Below are positions 8,176-16,158 of a DNA stretch of 41,827 nt, in pieces (positions within the stretch are counted from its first letter, which is position 1; every line of letters starts with the position of its first letter). The position numbers and the translations under genes are program-made. This stretch comes from a bacterium. Lineage in GTDB: Bacteria > Sysuimicrobiota > Sysuimicrobiia > Sysuimicrobiales > Segetimicrobiaceae. The notes beneath the pieces are model-generated. The model was not told the origin of the DNA, searched no databases, and worked only from the letters and a program-made list of their open reading frames with translations. Location: contig DASYZR010000106.1 in the NCBI GenBank assembly GCA_035945995.1, positions 1 through 41,827 on the forward strand, given 5' to 3'.

Positions 8176-8581
8176 GCACGCCGGGCGCGCCGCCACGTAG
8201 CTAAACGCAGAGACGACCAGCCGAATACGCCCCCGGTGGCGACGCCAGTCGTTCAAGCAACCCACGGAAAGCTTCACGGTAAGTCTAAGTCAAGCTGACG
8301 TGGCCATGGATCGAGCTAAGCCCACTTCCTTGATCTGCCGCTCGTCGATCGACGGCTCATGGCCGCCTCGAGTCGCCTCGTACAAGGGATCGTCAGATGG
8401 GAATGATCAACAGCGTGTCGGTCGACGGGGACTGCGGGTACCGCGGTGTTCATGCTCGTCAGGTGGCGCTGGGTATATTTTGATTCAGCAGCCAGGGCAT
8501 CCGGCCAGCCGGTGCGCCGCTACGGCGTTCATTGCGAGCGGTCGAAAGGCGTGAGAGGATCCGATCTCGGGCCGCCGGGTC
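8176..8581. other. 406-base stretch with no recognisable gene
   Basis: Nothing in any frame resembles a known family, and the composition is less GC-biased than coding DNA around it. A 28-codon frame at 8397-8483 reads MGMINSVSVDGDCGYRGVHA and stops soon after. A longer open frame at 8300-8554 has Cys- and Ser-rich, non-gene-like composition. No clear terminator, tRNA or repeat was seen. It probably holds the 3' ends of two converging transcripts and perhaps gene debris. Confidence 0.4.
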
Positions 8582-9175
8582 CTACGGCTGTTCCACCAAC
8601 GTCCTGATCAATCCGGGCACGGTCGGGCTCAGGGCCTCGTGCAGCGCTCGTTCCGCGAGGAGTTCGCGGACGAAGCCGGTCGTCGACGCCCATTGCCGCG
8701 TCTCCGCCACGATCCGTCCCTGCGCCGCGCTAAACACCTGAACGACAACCGTTGCGTCACCGGTCGGCGCGCCGTTGCCGCCGCCGTCGGGGGGGAAGGT
8801 TTGGTGTCCCCCCGTCTCGACGCTGAGACTCGTGATCCACCCCACCACCAGTTCGTTCACGCCGACGGCCCGGGCCAGCGCGGTCAGGCGGGCGAAGCGC
8901 AAGGCGTCCTCGTTGTGCCAGCGGAGGGATGCTTCGGCCTGTTCGACCCGGGCACGCGGAACCAGCGCAAGCCGCCCCGCGCCCGCGGAGACGAGCTGAG
9001 CGCTCAGATCGTCCGCCGCAAAGCGCTCCGGGACCATTCCTTCGAAGGATCCGACTGGAGTCGGCGCATAGAACTCCGCCACGGCGACGGCCGGAATGTT
9101 CGCCGCGCCCGCGCCACCCGGCAGGGCGAGCATGAAAAGAAGGACCGCGGAGAAGGGCACAGCGCGGGCCGTCAT
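8582..9175 (-). CDS. secreted protein, CsgG/TolB-N-like
   Basis: A 197-residue exported protein. The leader MTARAVPFSAVLLFMLALPG with an Ala-Gly-Ala cleavage region is followed by IPAVAVAEFYAPTPVG. A region SAQLVSAGAGRLALVPRARV then resembles the alpha/beta nucleotide-like fold of CsgG, FlgO and TolB N-terminal domains. In those proteins a strand is followed by a helix, then by the LVPR-R-VEQA segment. LARAVGVNELVVGWI and a late DATVVVQVFSAAQGRIVAET strand also fit. Such proteins sit in the periplasm or outer envelope and often support export or assembly. The ATG was chosen to give a clean signal peptide; an alternative ATG lies 21 codons upstream. It is divergent from the HD-GYP gene. The family assignment is moderate. 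Confidence 0.7.
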   Translation of the reverse strand: MTARAVPFSAVLLFMLALPGGAGAANIPAVAVAEFYAPTPVGSFEGMVPERFAADDLSAQLVSAGAGRLALVPRARVEQAEASLRWHNEDALRFARLTALARAVGVNELVVGWITSLSVETGGHQTFPPDGGGNGAPTGDATVVVQVFSAAQGRIVAETRQWASTTGFVRELLAERALHEALSPTVPGLIRTLVEQP

Positions 9176-9269
9176 GCGCCTCGATACATTGCGGCCACTC
9201 ACACGATAAAGGGTTCGCCGCCAAGGGCCGGCTTCCATTCCTTGCCGGCCTCCTTGCCGGCCGGCAGCC

Positions 9270-9300
9270 TTGACGCAGGACAATCAAACAGTGGGCTAAT
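9270..9300 (+). promoter_or_regulatory. possible sigma70-type promoter for the HD-GYP gene
   Basis: TTGACG is followed 19 bases later by GCTAAT, 59 bases before the ATG of the PAS-GAF-HD-GYP gene. This is in a relatively AT-rich patch between divergent genes. The -35 is good, but the -10 matches only four of six bases and the spacing is long, so this is a weak call. Repeated GCCGGC dyads lie just upstream at about 9244-9265. Confidence 0.3.
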
Positions 9301-9359
9301 CGGGACCGTTTGTGGGCACAAGCCACATTTTGGGGCAGCGCACGTCCGTGGGGAGGCCT

Positions 9360-11237
9360 ATGTCCCGTCGCAGGATTCAGTTTGTCGCAGGCGGCGCCGA
9401 CTTCCGCGCGCTCTTTGCCGGCAATCCTCTCCCCATGTGGGTCTACGATCTGGAGACGTTGGAATTTCTCGAAGTCAACGACGCGGCGGTGGCCAAGTAC
9501 GGGTATTCGCGCGAGGAATTCCTGAGCATGCGCCTCTCCGACATCCGTCCGCCGGACGACGTGCCCCGGTTCCGCACCGAGGCCGAGCAGCACCGGAGCG
9601 GTCTGCAATTTTCCGGCGAATGGCGGCAGCGCCGAAGGGACGGCCGCCTCATCGACGTCGCCATCATGTTGCGCACGATCGAATTCGGCGGGCGTCCGGC
9701 GGTGCTGGCCGTCGCGCGGGACGCCGCGGAGCGCCGGGCGGCCGAGGGGGACCGGCAGGAGCTCGAGGCGCGGTATCGGCAGTTATTCGACAATACGAAT
9801 GACCTTGTGTACACGATCGACCACACCGGACGGTTCACGTCGGCCAACCAGGCTGCGCTGACGGCGACCGGCTACACGCTGGAAGAGGCCCTGTCGTCGA
9901 ATTTCACTACGGTCGTCGCTCCCGAATACCTGGAGCTGGCGCGGACGATGATGACCCGCAAACTGGCCGGCGTCGAGGACACCAACCGCTACGAAATCGA
10001 GATCGTCACCAAGGACGGGCGGCGGATTCCGGTCGAGCTCAGAACGGGGGTGATCCTGGCGGAGGGAACGGCCGTGGGGATCCAGGGGATCGCCCGCGAT
10101 ATTTCGGACCGGAAGCACGCGGAGGAGAAGTTGCGCGTCCTGTATGAGACGCAGGCTCAGCGGGTCGCGGAGTTGGAGGCGCTCTACAATCTGAGCGGCC
10201 TGTTGCGTGCCGCCCAGCATGTGGAGGAGATGTACCCGATCCTGACGGGCCACGCGAAGGACCTGCTGCGCGCCGATTATGCATCGCTGACGGTGTGGGA
10301 GCCGAAGCGCAAAGTGCTGACGTGCGTGGATTCGGCGGGGAGCACCGTGGAGCGGCCGGGGACGATCCTGTCCCTGCACGGCAGCCTCCCGGGATGGGTG
10401 GTCCGGACGGGAGTGATGTATCTTACGGACGATTTCCCTCGCGAACCCGTGCCCGCCGATATGGACGTGTCTTCGTACCGCACGTGGGGTCCCCTCGTGA
10501 TTGCGCCCGTCCGCTCAGAGCAGGAGGTGACCGGAACGCTGGCGGTGGCCCGAACCCGGGGATCCGGCCGGCCGCCGTTCGCGGCGGCTGAGCTCCGCCT
10601 GCTGAAGAGCATCGCCGAAATGGCCGGCACGGCGGCCCGCCGCGCCCAGCTGTTTCAAGACCTCCAGCAGACGCATGTGCAGACGGTGCTGGCACTGGCC
10701 CACGCCATCGAGTCCCGGGACTTCTACACGGCCAACCACAGCGCGCGGCTCGTCGCGATCGCGGAAGCGGTGGCCCGCAAGCTGGGCTGCCGCGAGGACG
10801 AGATCGAGGACATCCGCTGGGGAGCGCGCCTGCACGACATCGGAAAGATCGGCGTCCCGGACAGCGTCCTCGGGAAGGCGCAAGGGCTCACGGAGCCCGA
10901 GTGGACGCTCATGCGGCGGCATCCGGAGATCGGCGCGGAAATCCTCGGGCCGGTGGACCGGATGCGGGGCGTCGCCACGATCGTCCGGCATCATCAGGAA
11001 AAATGGGACGGCACGGGATATCCCGACGGGCTGCGGGGAGCGGAGATCCCGCTCGGGGCGCGCATTCTCGCCGTGGTGGATGCCTACGGCGCGATGACCG
11101 ACACGCGGCCGTATCAGCCCGCCCGCACGCCGGAAGAGGCCACCGCCGAAATTCAACGATGCGCCGGAACGCAGTTCGATCCCCGGGTCGTGGAGGCCTT
11201 CTGCGCCGCAGCGCAGGCGGCCGACGGAGCGCCCTAG
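9360..11237 (+). CDS. PAS-PAS-GAF-HD-GYP c-di-GMP phosphodiesterase
   Basis: A 625-residue soluble signalling enzyme. Domains in order: PAS at about 12-125 (FAGNPLPMWVYDLETLEFLE), PAS at about 135-255 (QLFDNTNDLVYTIDHTGRFT), GAF at about 280-425, and HD-GYP at about 440-610. The HD-GYP domain keeps the metal-binding HD pair in LHDIGKIGVPD and the paired His plus GYP loop in HHQEKWDGTGYPDGLRG. IPLGARILAVVDAYGAMT follows. All metal ligands seem present, so it should hydrolyse c-di-GMP in response to ligands sensed by PAS/GAF. The ATG was chosen because GGGGAGG lies four bases upstream; a GTG 16 codons earlier lacks a ribosome site. It converges with the next gene with a 21-base gap. It opposes the GGDEF enzyme at 17203. 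Confidence 0.94.
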   Translation: MSRRRIQFVAGGADFRALFAGNPLPMWVYDLETLEFLEVNDAAVAKYGYSREEFLSMRLSDIRPPDDVPRFRTEAEQHRSGLQFSGEWRQRRRDGRLIDVAIMLRTIEFGGRPAVLAVARDAAERRAAEGDRQELEARYRQLFDNTNDLVYTIDHTGRFTSANQAALTATGYTLEEALSSNFTTVVAPEYLELARTMMTRKLAGVEDTNRYEIEIVTKDGRRIPVELRTGVILAEGTAVGIQGIARDISDRKHAEEKLRVLYETQAQRVAELEALYNLSGLLRAAQHVEEMYPILTGHAKDLLRADYASLTVWEPKRKVLTCVDSAGSTVERPGTILSLHGSLPGWVVRTGVMYLTDDFPREPVPADMDVSSYRTWGPLVIAPVRSEQEVTGTLAVARTRGSGRPPFAAAELRLLKSIAEMAGTAARRAQLFQDLQQTHVQTVLALAHAIESRDFYTANHSARLVAIAEAVARKLGCREDEIEDIRWGARLHDIGKIGVPDSVLGKAQGLTEPEWTLMRRHPEIGAEILGPVDRMRGVATIVRHHQEKWDGTGYPDGLRGAEIPLGARILAVVDAYGAMTDTRPYQPARTPEEATAEIQRCAGTQFDPRVVEAFCAAAQAADGAP

Positions 11238-11258
11238 CCCGCCACGCCTGTCACCACG

Positions 11259-11927
11259 TCAGGGGACCCCGGTCACCGCCAGCGCTTGGAGCACTCCCGA
11301 GGGCCATCCGTCGGGCACGACGCCCGCACCGTAGAACACCCCCGTCGCCTGCACCCTCAGCCCGTTGCGCAATTTGGACGCCTGCCCACCCACGAGAACC
11401 GAGATGGATCGCCAGTCGTTCGTGAATTGAAAGAGCATGTACGGATGACCGCGCTCGTCGACGAACTCTTCCAGGCGCGAGATCGTCCCGGTTACGCTGA
11501 GGACGCGCCGGTTATAGAGTTCCGGTGCCCGGGCAACGTTGCCGACCGATTCCACGGCCGGCGGGGGCATGTTGGCCGGCGGGTCTGCGACGTCCACGAT
11601 GGGCGCCGAGATCGGGATTGATGGAAGAAGCGGCGCGATGAACGGTACCGCGGGTGACAGGACCACGACGGCCCTCGGCGCGATAAAGACGGCGGGCCGG
11701 ACCACGATGACGGGCTGGATGATCACCGGGAATAATGTGGGCCGTCCAAAGAGAAAGATCGGCTGCGCGCTCAGGCCCGACGTGACGAAGAAGATCACCG
11801 CGCTCGTGAAGAGCTGCACCTGCACGACCGCCGCGCCGGCCGGTGCCGGCGACGGAAACCCGGCCACGGCGAGCACGAGACCGAGAATCCCTGCTGCCAC
11901 CAGTACGCGATGCCGCGGGCGTCCCAT
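11259..11927 (-). CDS. secreted protein with Pro/Val-rich linker and OB-fold-like C terminus
   Basis: A 222-residue exported protein of unknown function. The leader VLVAAGILGLVLAVAGF ends in an Ala-rich cleavage region, and the mature part starts AAVVQVQLFTSAVIFFV. A hydrophobic Pro/Val/Ile-rich repeat-like stretch (residues about 55-115: PVIIQPVIVVRPAVFIAP, then AVVVLSPAVPFIAPLLP) follows. The last 90 residues look like a small beta-barrel of the nucleic-acid or tRNA-anticodon-binding-like OB type: NRRVLSVTGTISRLEEF, GHPYMLFQFTNDWRSISVLV, LRNGLRVQATGVFYGAG. Exported proteins with this fold usually bind ions or oligosaccharides, and here it is only inferred. A GGGGGGA ribosome site precedes the ATG. 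Its mature N terminus is shared with the small gene at 1552. Confidence 0.7.
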   Translation of the reverse strand: MGRPRHRVLVAAGILGLVLAVAGFPSPAPAGAAVVQVQLFTSAVIFFVTSGLSAQPIFLFGRPTLFPVIIQPVIVVRPAVFIAPRAVVVLSPAVPFIAPLLPSIPISAPIVDVADPPANMPPPAVESVGNVARAPELYNRRVLSVTGTISRLEEFVDERGHPYMLFQFTNDWRSISVLVGGQASKLRNGLRVQATGVFYGAGVVPDGWPSGVLQALAVTGVP

Positions 11928-12115
11928 CCGCGCGTCCCCCCCGGCCGAGCCGGCTGTGTCCTACGAACATCATACCTCCGCAATGTAACGATCCGTGCCC
12001 GCGGCGAAGTCACGGTTCGGGCCGCGCCGGCCAAGACACCATTGGGGCCCGGACGAGGAAGGGCCGCGCACGCCCAAGAACTGCCTGCAGAGGCGCGCGG
12101 GGGAGGGATGAGAGC

Positions 12116-13753
12116 GTGAGGGTCGCGACGGCGGTGGCCCAGATCCTGAAGCGCGAGGGCGTGGAGTTTCTCGTCGGCTACCCCGTCAACCCGATCATCG
12201 AAGCGGCGGCTGCGGCCGACATCCGCACGATCATCGTCCGGCAGGAGCGCACCGGCATCCACATGGCCGACGCGGTGAGCCGGCTCTCATCGGGCCGGCG
12301 CATCGGCGTCTTCGCGATGCAGCACGGGCCGGGCGCCGAAAATTCCTTCGGCGCCGTCGCGCAAGCTTACGGCGACTCATCTCCGATCGTGGTCCTGCCC
12401 GCCGGCTATCCGCGCCGGCTCACCAACGTGGCGCCGAACTTCAACTCGGCGCTGAACTACCGGCATGTCACGAAGTGGGCCGAGCAGGTGCTGCTCCCGG
12501 CGGAAGCCCCCGCCGCGATGCGCCGCGCGTTCACCCAGGTGCGTAACGGCCGTCCGCGGCCGGTGCTGATCGAGTTTCCGACCGACGTCCTGGCATCGGA
12601 CATTCCCGAACCCGTGGATTACCGGCCTCCGGTGGCCGTCCGGGTCGGACCCGATCCGGCGGCGATCGAGGCGATCGCCGCGGTGCTGGTCGGGGCGGCC
12701 CGGCCGGTCATCTATGCGGGGCAGGGCGTCCACTACGCCCGCGCGTGGGGCCGGCTGAAGGAGCTCGCCGAATGGCTCGGCGCGCCGGTCACGACCAGCC
12801 TGCAGGGCAAGAGCGCGTTTCCGGAGACGCATCCGCTGTCGCTCGGCTCCGGCGGCCGGTCGATGCCGAAGCCGGTGCACGACTTCCTTGGGGACAGCGA
12901 CGTGATCTTCGGCATCGGTTGCAGCTTCGCCACGACCAATTACGGCGTGACGATGCCGGAGGGCAAGACCCTGATCCACGCCACCCTTGACCCCGCCGAC
13001 GTGAACAAAGATCTCGCCGTCGAGCACGTCGTGATCGGCGATGCCGCGCTGGTGCTTGAGGCATTGCTGGCCGCGGTGCGGGACCGGGTGCCTGCACCGC
13101 GGCGGGACCGGGCAGCGGCCCTCGCCCGCAAGATCGAGACCGCGCGGGCCGAATGGCTCGCGCAGTGGACGGCGAAGCTCGCATCGGACGAGATCCCCCT
13201 AACGCCGTACCGGGTCATCCGGGATCTGCTGCGCACCGTGGACGTGCCCAACACCGTGATCACGCACGACGCGGGCAGTCCGCGGGATCAGCTGTCACCG
13301 TTCTGGCGGGCCGAGTCCCCGCTGTCCTACATCGGCTGGGGGAAGACGACCCAGCTGGGCTACGGCCTCGGGCTGGCGATGGGCGCCAAACTCCACGCGC
13401 CGCAGAAACTCTGCATCAACGTCTGGGGCGACGCCGCGATCGGGTTCACCGGGATGGATTTCGAGACCGCGGTCCGGGAGCGGATCCCGATTCTCTCCGT
13501 GCTGTTCAACAACTCGTCCATGGCGATCGAGCTGCCCGTGATGCCGGTCTCGACGGAAAAATACCGCAGCACGGACATCTCCGGGAACTACGCGGCGTTC
13601 GCGCAGGCCCTCGGCGGGTACGGTGAGCGCGTGACGACACCGGGGGAGATCGTCCCGGCCATTCAGCGGGCAGTCAGGAAAACCGACGAGGGGACCCCGG
13701 CGCTGCTCGAATTCATTACCTCGCGCGAGCTCGAAACATCTATCTTCAAATAG
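12116..13753 (+). CDS. thiamin diphosphate-dependent enzyme (acetolactate synthase-like)
   Basis: A 545-residue enzyme with the three-domain ThDP fold of the acetolactate synthase / benzoylformate decarboxylase superfamily. The N domain has the cofactor-activating Glu44 in IIVRQERTGIHMADAVSR and the GPGAENSFGAVAQAYGDSSP loop. The middle domain has RPVIYAGQGVHYARAW and FGIGCSFATTNYG. The C domain carries the Mg/ThDP motif, here GDA rather than GDG: VWGDAAIGFTGMDFETAV, ending LFNNSSM about 30 residues later. The reaction is uncertain: 2-oxo-acid decarboxylation or carboligation. A GTG start is preceded by GGGAGGGA eight bases upstream; the ATG eight bases before it is out of frame. Its need for ThDP relates it functionally, not by operon, to the thiamin salvage genes at the window end. 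Confidence 0.9.
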   Translation: MRVATAVAQILKREGVEFLVGYPVNPIIEAAAAADIRTIIVRQERTGIHMADAVSRLSSGRRIGVFAMQHGPGAENSFGAVAQAYGDSSPIVVLPAGYPRRLTNVAPNFNSALNYRHVTKWAEQVLLPAEAPAAMRRAFTQVRNGRPRPVLIEFPTDVLASDIPEPVDYRPPVAVRVGPDPAAIEAIAAVLVGAARPVIYAGQGVHYARAWGRLKELAEWLGAPVTTSLQGKSAFPETHPLSLGSGGRSMPKPVHDFLGDSDVIFGIGCSFATTNYGVTMPEGKTLIHATLDPADVNKDLAVEHVVIGDAALVLEALLAAVRDRVPAPRRDRAAALARKIETARAEWLAQWTAKLASDEIPLTPYRVIRDLLRTVDVPNTVITHDAGSPRDQLSPFWRAESPLSYIGWGKTTQLGYGLGLAMGAKLHAPQKLCINVWGDAAIGFTGMDFETAVRERIPILSVLFNNSSMAIELPVMPVSTEKYRSTDISGNYAAFAQALGGYGERVTTPGEIVPAIQRAVRKTDEGTPALLEFITSRELETSIFK

Positions 13754-13926
13754 CCGTTTCGATCCCCGGGTCGAGCCCGCAAGCACGCGTTCGGACGGCG
13801 GTGACCCCGTCCCTCGCGCCGGGGGTCAATTGAAGTGTCCGAAACTCGGGTGTACGCAGTATTGCTGGCTTCTGCGGACCCGTGCTACGTTATGCACGTT
13901 TGCTTCGAGCCCCGGGGGGAGAAGGC

Positions 13927-14772
13927 ATGCAGCAGGAAGACGGGCGTCGCCCGTTCGATCGGCGTCGCCTGCACTGGACCGCCGCGCTTCTCATCCCGGT
14001 CCTTCTCCTCGGCGGCACGGCCTTGTCAAACCAGGGCGTGGGCGCCCAAGATTGGCTGCAGGCCGGCTGGGAAGCGTACGAGGCCGGGCACCTGCCGCAG
14101 GCGCAACACGCGTTCGCCAAGGCCGCGGCCGCGTCGCCCGAGTCCGCCACGCCGGCGATGTGGATGGGTGCCGTGACGCTCGCGCGGGGCGACAGCGTCC
14201 ACGCGGGCCTCTGGTTTCGAGAAGTCCTGCTGCTGAATCCGACGACGGCCCAGGCGCACTATGCGCTGGCCTGGCTCGCACGCCTCGGCCAGCCGAGCCG
14301 CCCGCCCGATCCCACCACGGCCGGGACGACTACCGCAGACGGCATCGCGCAATTCATCCTCGCGTCCAACCCGCGCATCCCGGCGAGACAGGCACAATGG
14401 GAAGGCCGCGCGATTCGTGAGGCCGCCGCCCACGAGGGGGTGGATTCGCGGCTCATGACCGCGCTCGTCTGCGTCGAGAGCCGGTTCGATCAGGGTGCCG
14501 TGTCGCGGGTGGGAGCACGGGGACTCGGCCAACTGATGCCCAAGACGGCCGCCGAGCTCGGCGTGAATCCCCACGATCCGTGGCAGAACCTCGTCGGCTC
14601 GGCCCGGCTGCTCCGCGTGGACTATGCCCAGTTCCATTCGCTGCCGCTGACCCTCGCCGCGTACAATGCCGGCGACAACGCCGTCCGGCACTACGGCGGC
14701 ATCCCTCCGTACCCGGAGACACAAGTGTACGTGTGGGAGGTGCTGGCGATTTTCGGGCGGCTGCTCGTCTGA
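13927..14772 (+). CDS. lytic transglycosylase with TPR-like N-terminal part
   Basis: A 281-residue exported or membrane-anchored murein hydrolase. A hydrophobic helix sits at about residues 18-38 (AALLIPVLLLGGTALSNQ). It is followed by TPR-like helices at about 44-120 (AGWEAYEAGHLPQAQHAFAK). The SLT domain covers about 165-275, with the catalytic Glu184 in CVESRFDQGAVSRVGARGLG, then QLMPKTAAELGV and LAAYNAGDNAVRHYGG. These are the three conserved Slt/MltC-type motifs. It cleaves peptidoglycan glycan strands to 1,6-anhydro ends. The ATG was chosen because it follows a purine-rich GGGGGAGAAGG. It stands alone between the ThDP enzyme and a small secreted protein. Confidence 0.92.
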   Translation: MQQEDGRRPFDRRRLHWTAALLIPVLLLGGTALSNQGVGAQDWLQAGWEAYEAGHLPQAQHAFAKAAAASPESATPAMWMGAVTLARGDSVHAGLWFREVLLLNPTTAQAHYALAWLARLGQPSRPPDPTTAGTTTADGIAQFILASNPRIPARQAQWEGRAIREAAAHEGVDSRLMTALVCVESRFDQGAVSRVGARGLGQLMPKTAAELGVNPHDPWQNLVGSARLLRVDYAQFHSLPLTLAAYNAGDNAVRHYGGIPPYPETQVYVWEVLAIFGRLLV

Positions 14773-14872
14773 CGCCCGCGCCGCCGCGGCATTGCTCGGC
14801 GCCGGCACAGGCCGCCCCTCGATTTTTTGGGGAAATACCCTCATGACCATTCGAACCGGATGGAGCGAACCC

Positions 14873-15241
14873 ATGAGACACGTTCTCGCGTTCATGCTGG
14901 CCGCGATCATGACGACCGCCGCTATTGTCACGGGAGGGAGCGGCACGATCGCCGCCGGCCCGCGGAAGCCGCCGGTGGTCCGACCGGTCGTGCGGGCGGC
15001 CGCGCCACGCGCCGTGAGGCCGAACGTGCGGGCGGCCGCGCTACCGGCCCATCACGCCTCTGTGCGCCACATCGCGGTGCTGCATTCGCCGGCGCCGCAG
15101 CTCGGCACGATGGAAATCGGGCCGAAGACCCAGCCGTCCCCGTCGATCATCGTCGCGCCCAGCCCCACGCCGACCGGCGCCTGCGCCCAGTGCCCGCAGC
15201 CGACCGTCGTCCAGTTGAACGTCGTGCAGGTGCCGCTCTAA
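14873..15241 (+). CDS. small secreted Ala/Pro/Val-rich protein
   Basis: A 122-residue protein not recognised as a known family. A signal peptide (MRHVLAFMLAAIMTTAAIVT) precedes a low-complexity mature region. This has repeated VRPVVRAAAPRA- and VRPNVRAAALPA-like units, several His residues, a PSPSIIVAPSPTPTG linker and a single CAQC pair near the end, followed by PTVVQLNVVQVPL. The CxxC pair could bind metal or form a disulphide. A start 10 codons upstream is possible, but TGGAG seven bases before this ATG supports it. It may be a cell-surface or wall-associated peptide. It follows the lytic transglycosylase by 100 bases and precedes the aldolase gene. Confidence 0.55.
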   Translation: MRHVLAFMLAAIMTTAAIVTGGSGTIAAGPRKPPVVRPVVRAAAPRAVRPNVRAAALPAHHASVRHIAVLHSPAPQLGTMEIGPKTQPSPSIIVAPSPTPTGACAQCPQPTVVQLNVVQVPL

Positions 15242-15302
15242 CCTAGCCCCGCCGCCGCTTCGCGGCAGGCCCCGGCGGCCCATGGGCCGAAGCGAGAGGC
15301 CC

Positions 15303-16118
15303 ATGGACTGGGGCATGCGCAACCGGCTCGACCGCATCATCCGGCCGGACACCGGCCGCACCGTGATGCTCGCCGTCGACCATGGATACTTCATGGGGCC
15401 GACGACGAACCTCGAAGTGCCCCGCACAACGATCGGGCCGCTGTTGCCCTTCGCGGATTCGCTCATGGTCACCCGGGGCGTGGTGCGGACGTCCGTGCCA
15501 CCCTCGGCCGCGGTGCCGATCGTGCTGCGCGTCTCCGGCGGCGCGAGCATCCTTGCCGACGACCTCTCGAACGAAGGCCTCATGACCACGATGAAGGACG
15601 CGGTCCGGCTGAACGTCGCGGCCGTCGCGTTGTCGATCTTCATCGGGACCGGCCACGAGCGTGAGACCCTGCTCAACCTCGGCGCGCTCGTGAGTGAAGG
15701 GCTGGAATACGGGATGCCGGTGCTGGCGGTCACCGCCGTCGGCAAGGAGCTCGCGCGGCGCGACGCGCGCTACCTCAGTCTCTGCTGCCGGATCGCGGCC
15801 GAAGCGGGCGCGCAGCTCGTGAAGACATACTACTGCGACGGCTTCGACACAGTCGTCGAAGGCTGCCCGGTGCCGCTCGTGGTGGCCGGCGGCCCCAAAC
15901 TCGAGACGGAGCTGGACGTGTTTGAGTTGACCGCCCGGGCGATCCGGCAGGGCGCCGCGGGCGTGGACATGGGCCGGAACATCTGGCAGCACGCCGCGCC
16001 GGTGGCGATGATCAAAGCGATTCGGGCCATCGTGCACGACAACGCCTCGCCGGAGGACGCGCTGAGCCTGTTCCGCCGGGCCCGCGCCGAGGAGCCGCAG
16101 CAGGCGGCACGCCGGTGA
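15303..16118 (+). CDS. LsrF/DhnA-type class I aldolase
   Basis: A 271-residue TIM-barrel class I aldolase or thiolase. MDWGMRNRLDRIIRPDTGRT followed by VMLAVDHGYFMGPTTNLE closely follows the LsrF family. LsrF is 3-hydroxy-5-phosphonooxypentane-2,4-dione thiolase, the last step of AI-2 breakdown. The Schiff-base Lys is Lys174 in AQLVKTYYCDGF. VPLVVAGGPKLETE and AAGVDMGRNIWQH form the phosphate site. An ATG seven codons upstream is in frame; the chosen ATG has GAGAGG close by. No lsrACDBK, lsrG or lsrR genes are nearby, so AI-2 catabolism is not shown. A sugar-phosphate or dideoxyheptulosonate-type aldolase is an alternative. It precedes the zinc dehydrogenase by 40 bases and probably shares its transcript. 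Confidence 0.85.
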   Translation: MDWGMRNRLDRIIRPDTGRTVMLAVDHGYFMGPTTNLEVPRTTIGPLLPFADSLMVTRGVVRTSVPPSAAVPIVLRVSGGASILADDLSNEGLMTTMKDAVRLNVAAVALSIFIGTGHERETLLNLGALVSEGLEYGMPVLAVTAVGKELARRDARYLSLCCRIAAEAGAQLVKTYYCDGFDTVVEGCPVPLVVAGGPKLETELDVFELTARAIRQGAAGVDMGRNIWQHAAPVAMIKAIRAIVHDNASPEDALSLFRRARAEEPQQAARR

Positions 16119-16158
16119 CCCCCTCGCGGATGCGGCCGGGGCGCGGCGGCACCCCGGG

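Noticed and set aside
8397-8483. 28-codon frame with GDCGYRG resembling an OTU protease core
   Set aside because: It is too short, lacks the catalytic His region and has no ribosome site; kept only as a curiosity in the findings.
12108-12119. ATG with strong upstream GGGAGGGA as the start of the ThDP enzyme
   Set aside because: It is out of frame and reaches a stop after three codons; the GTG at 12116 opens the right frame.
14817-14840. CCCC-loop-GGGG hairpin with a T-run near the transglycosylase end
   Set aside because: The T-run is in the loop rather than after the stem, and the stem is only four base pairs.
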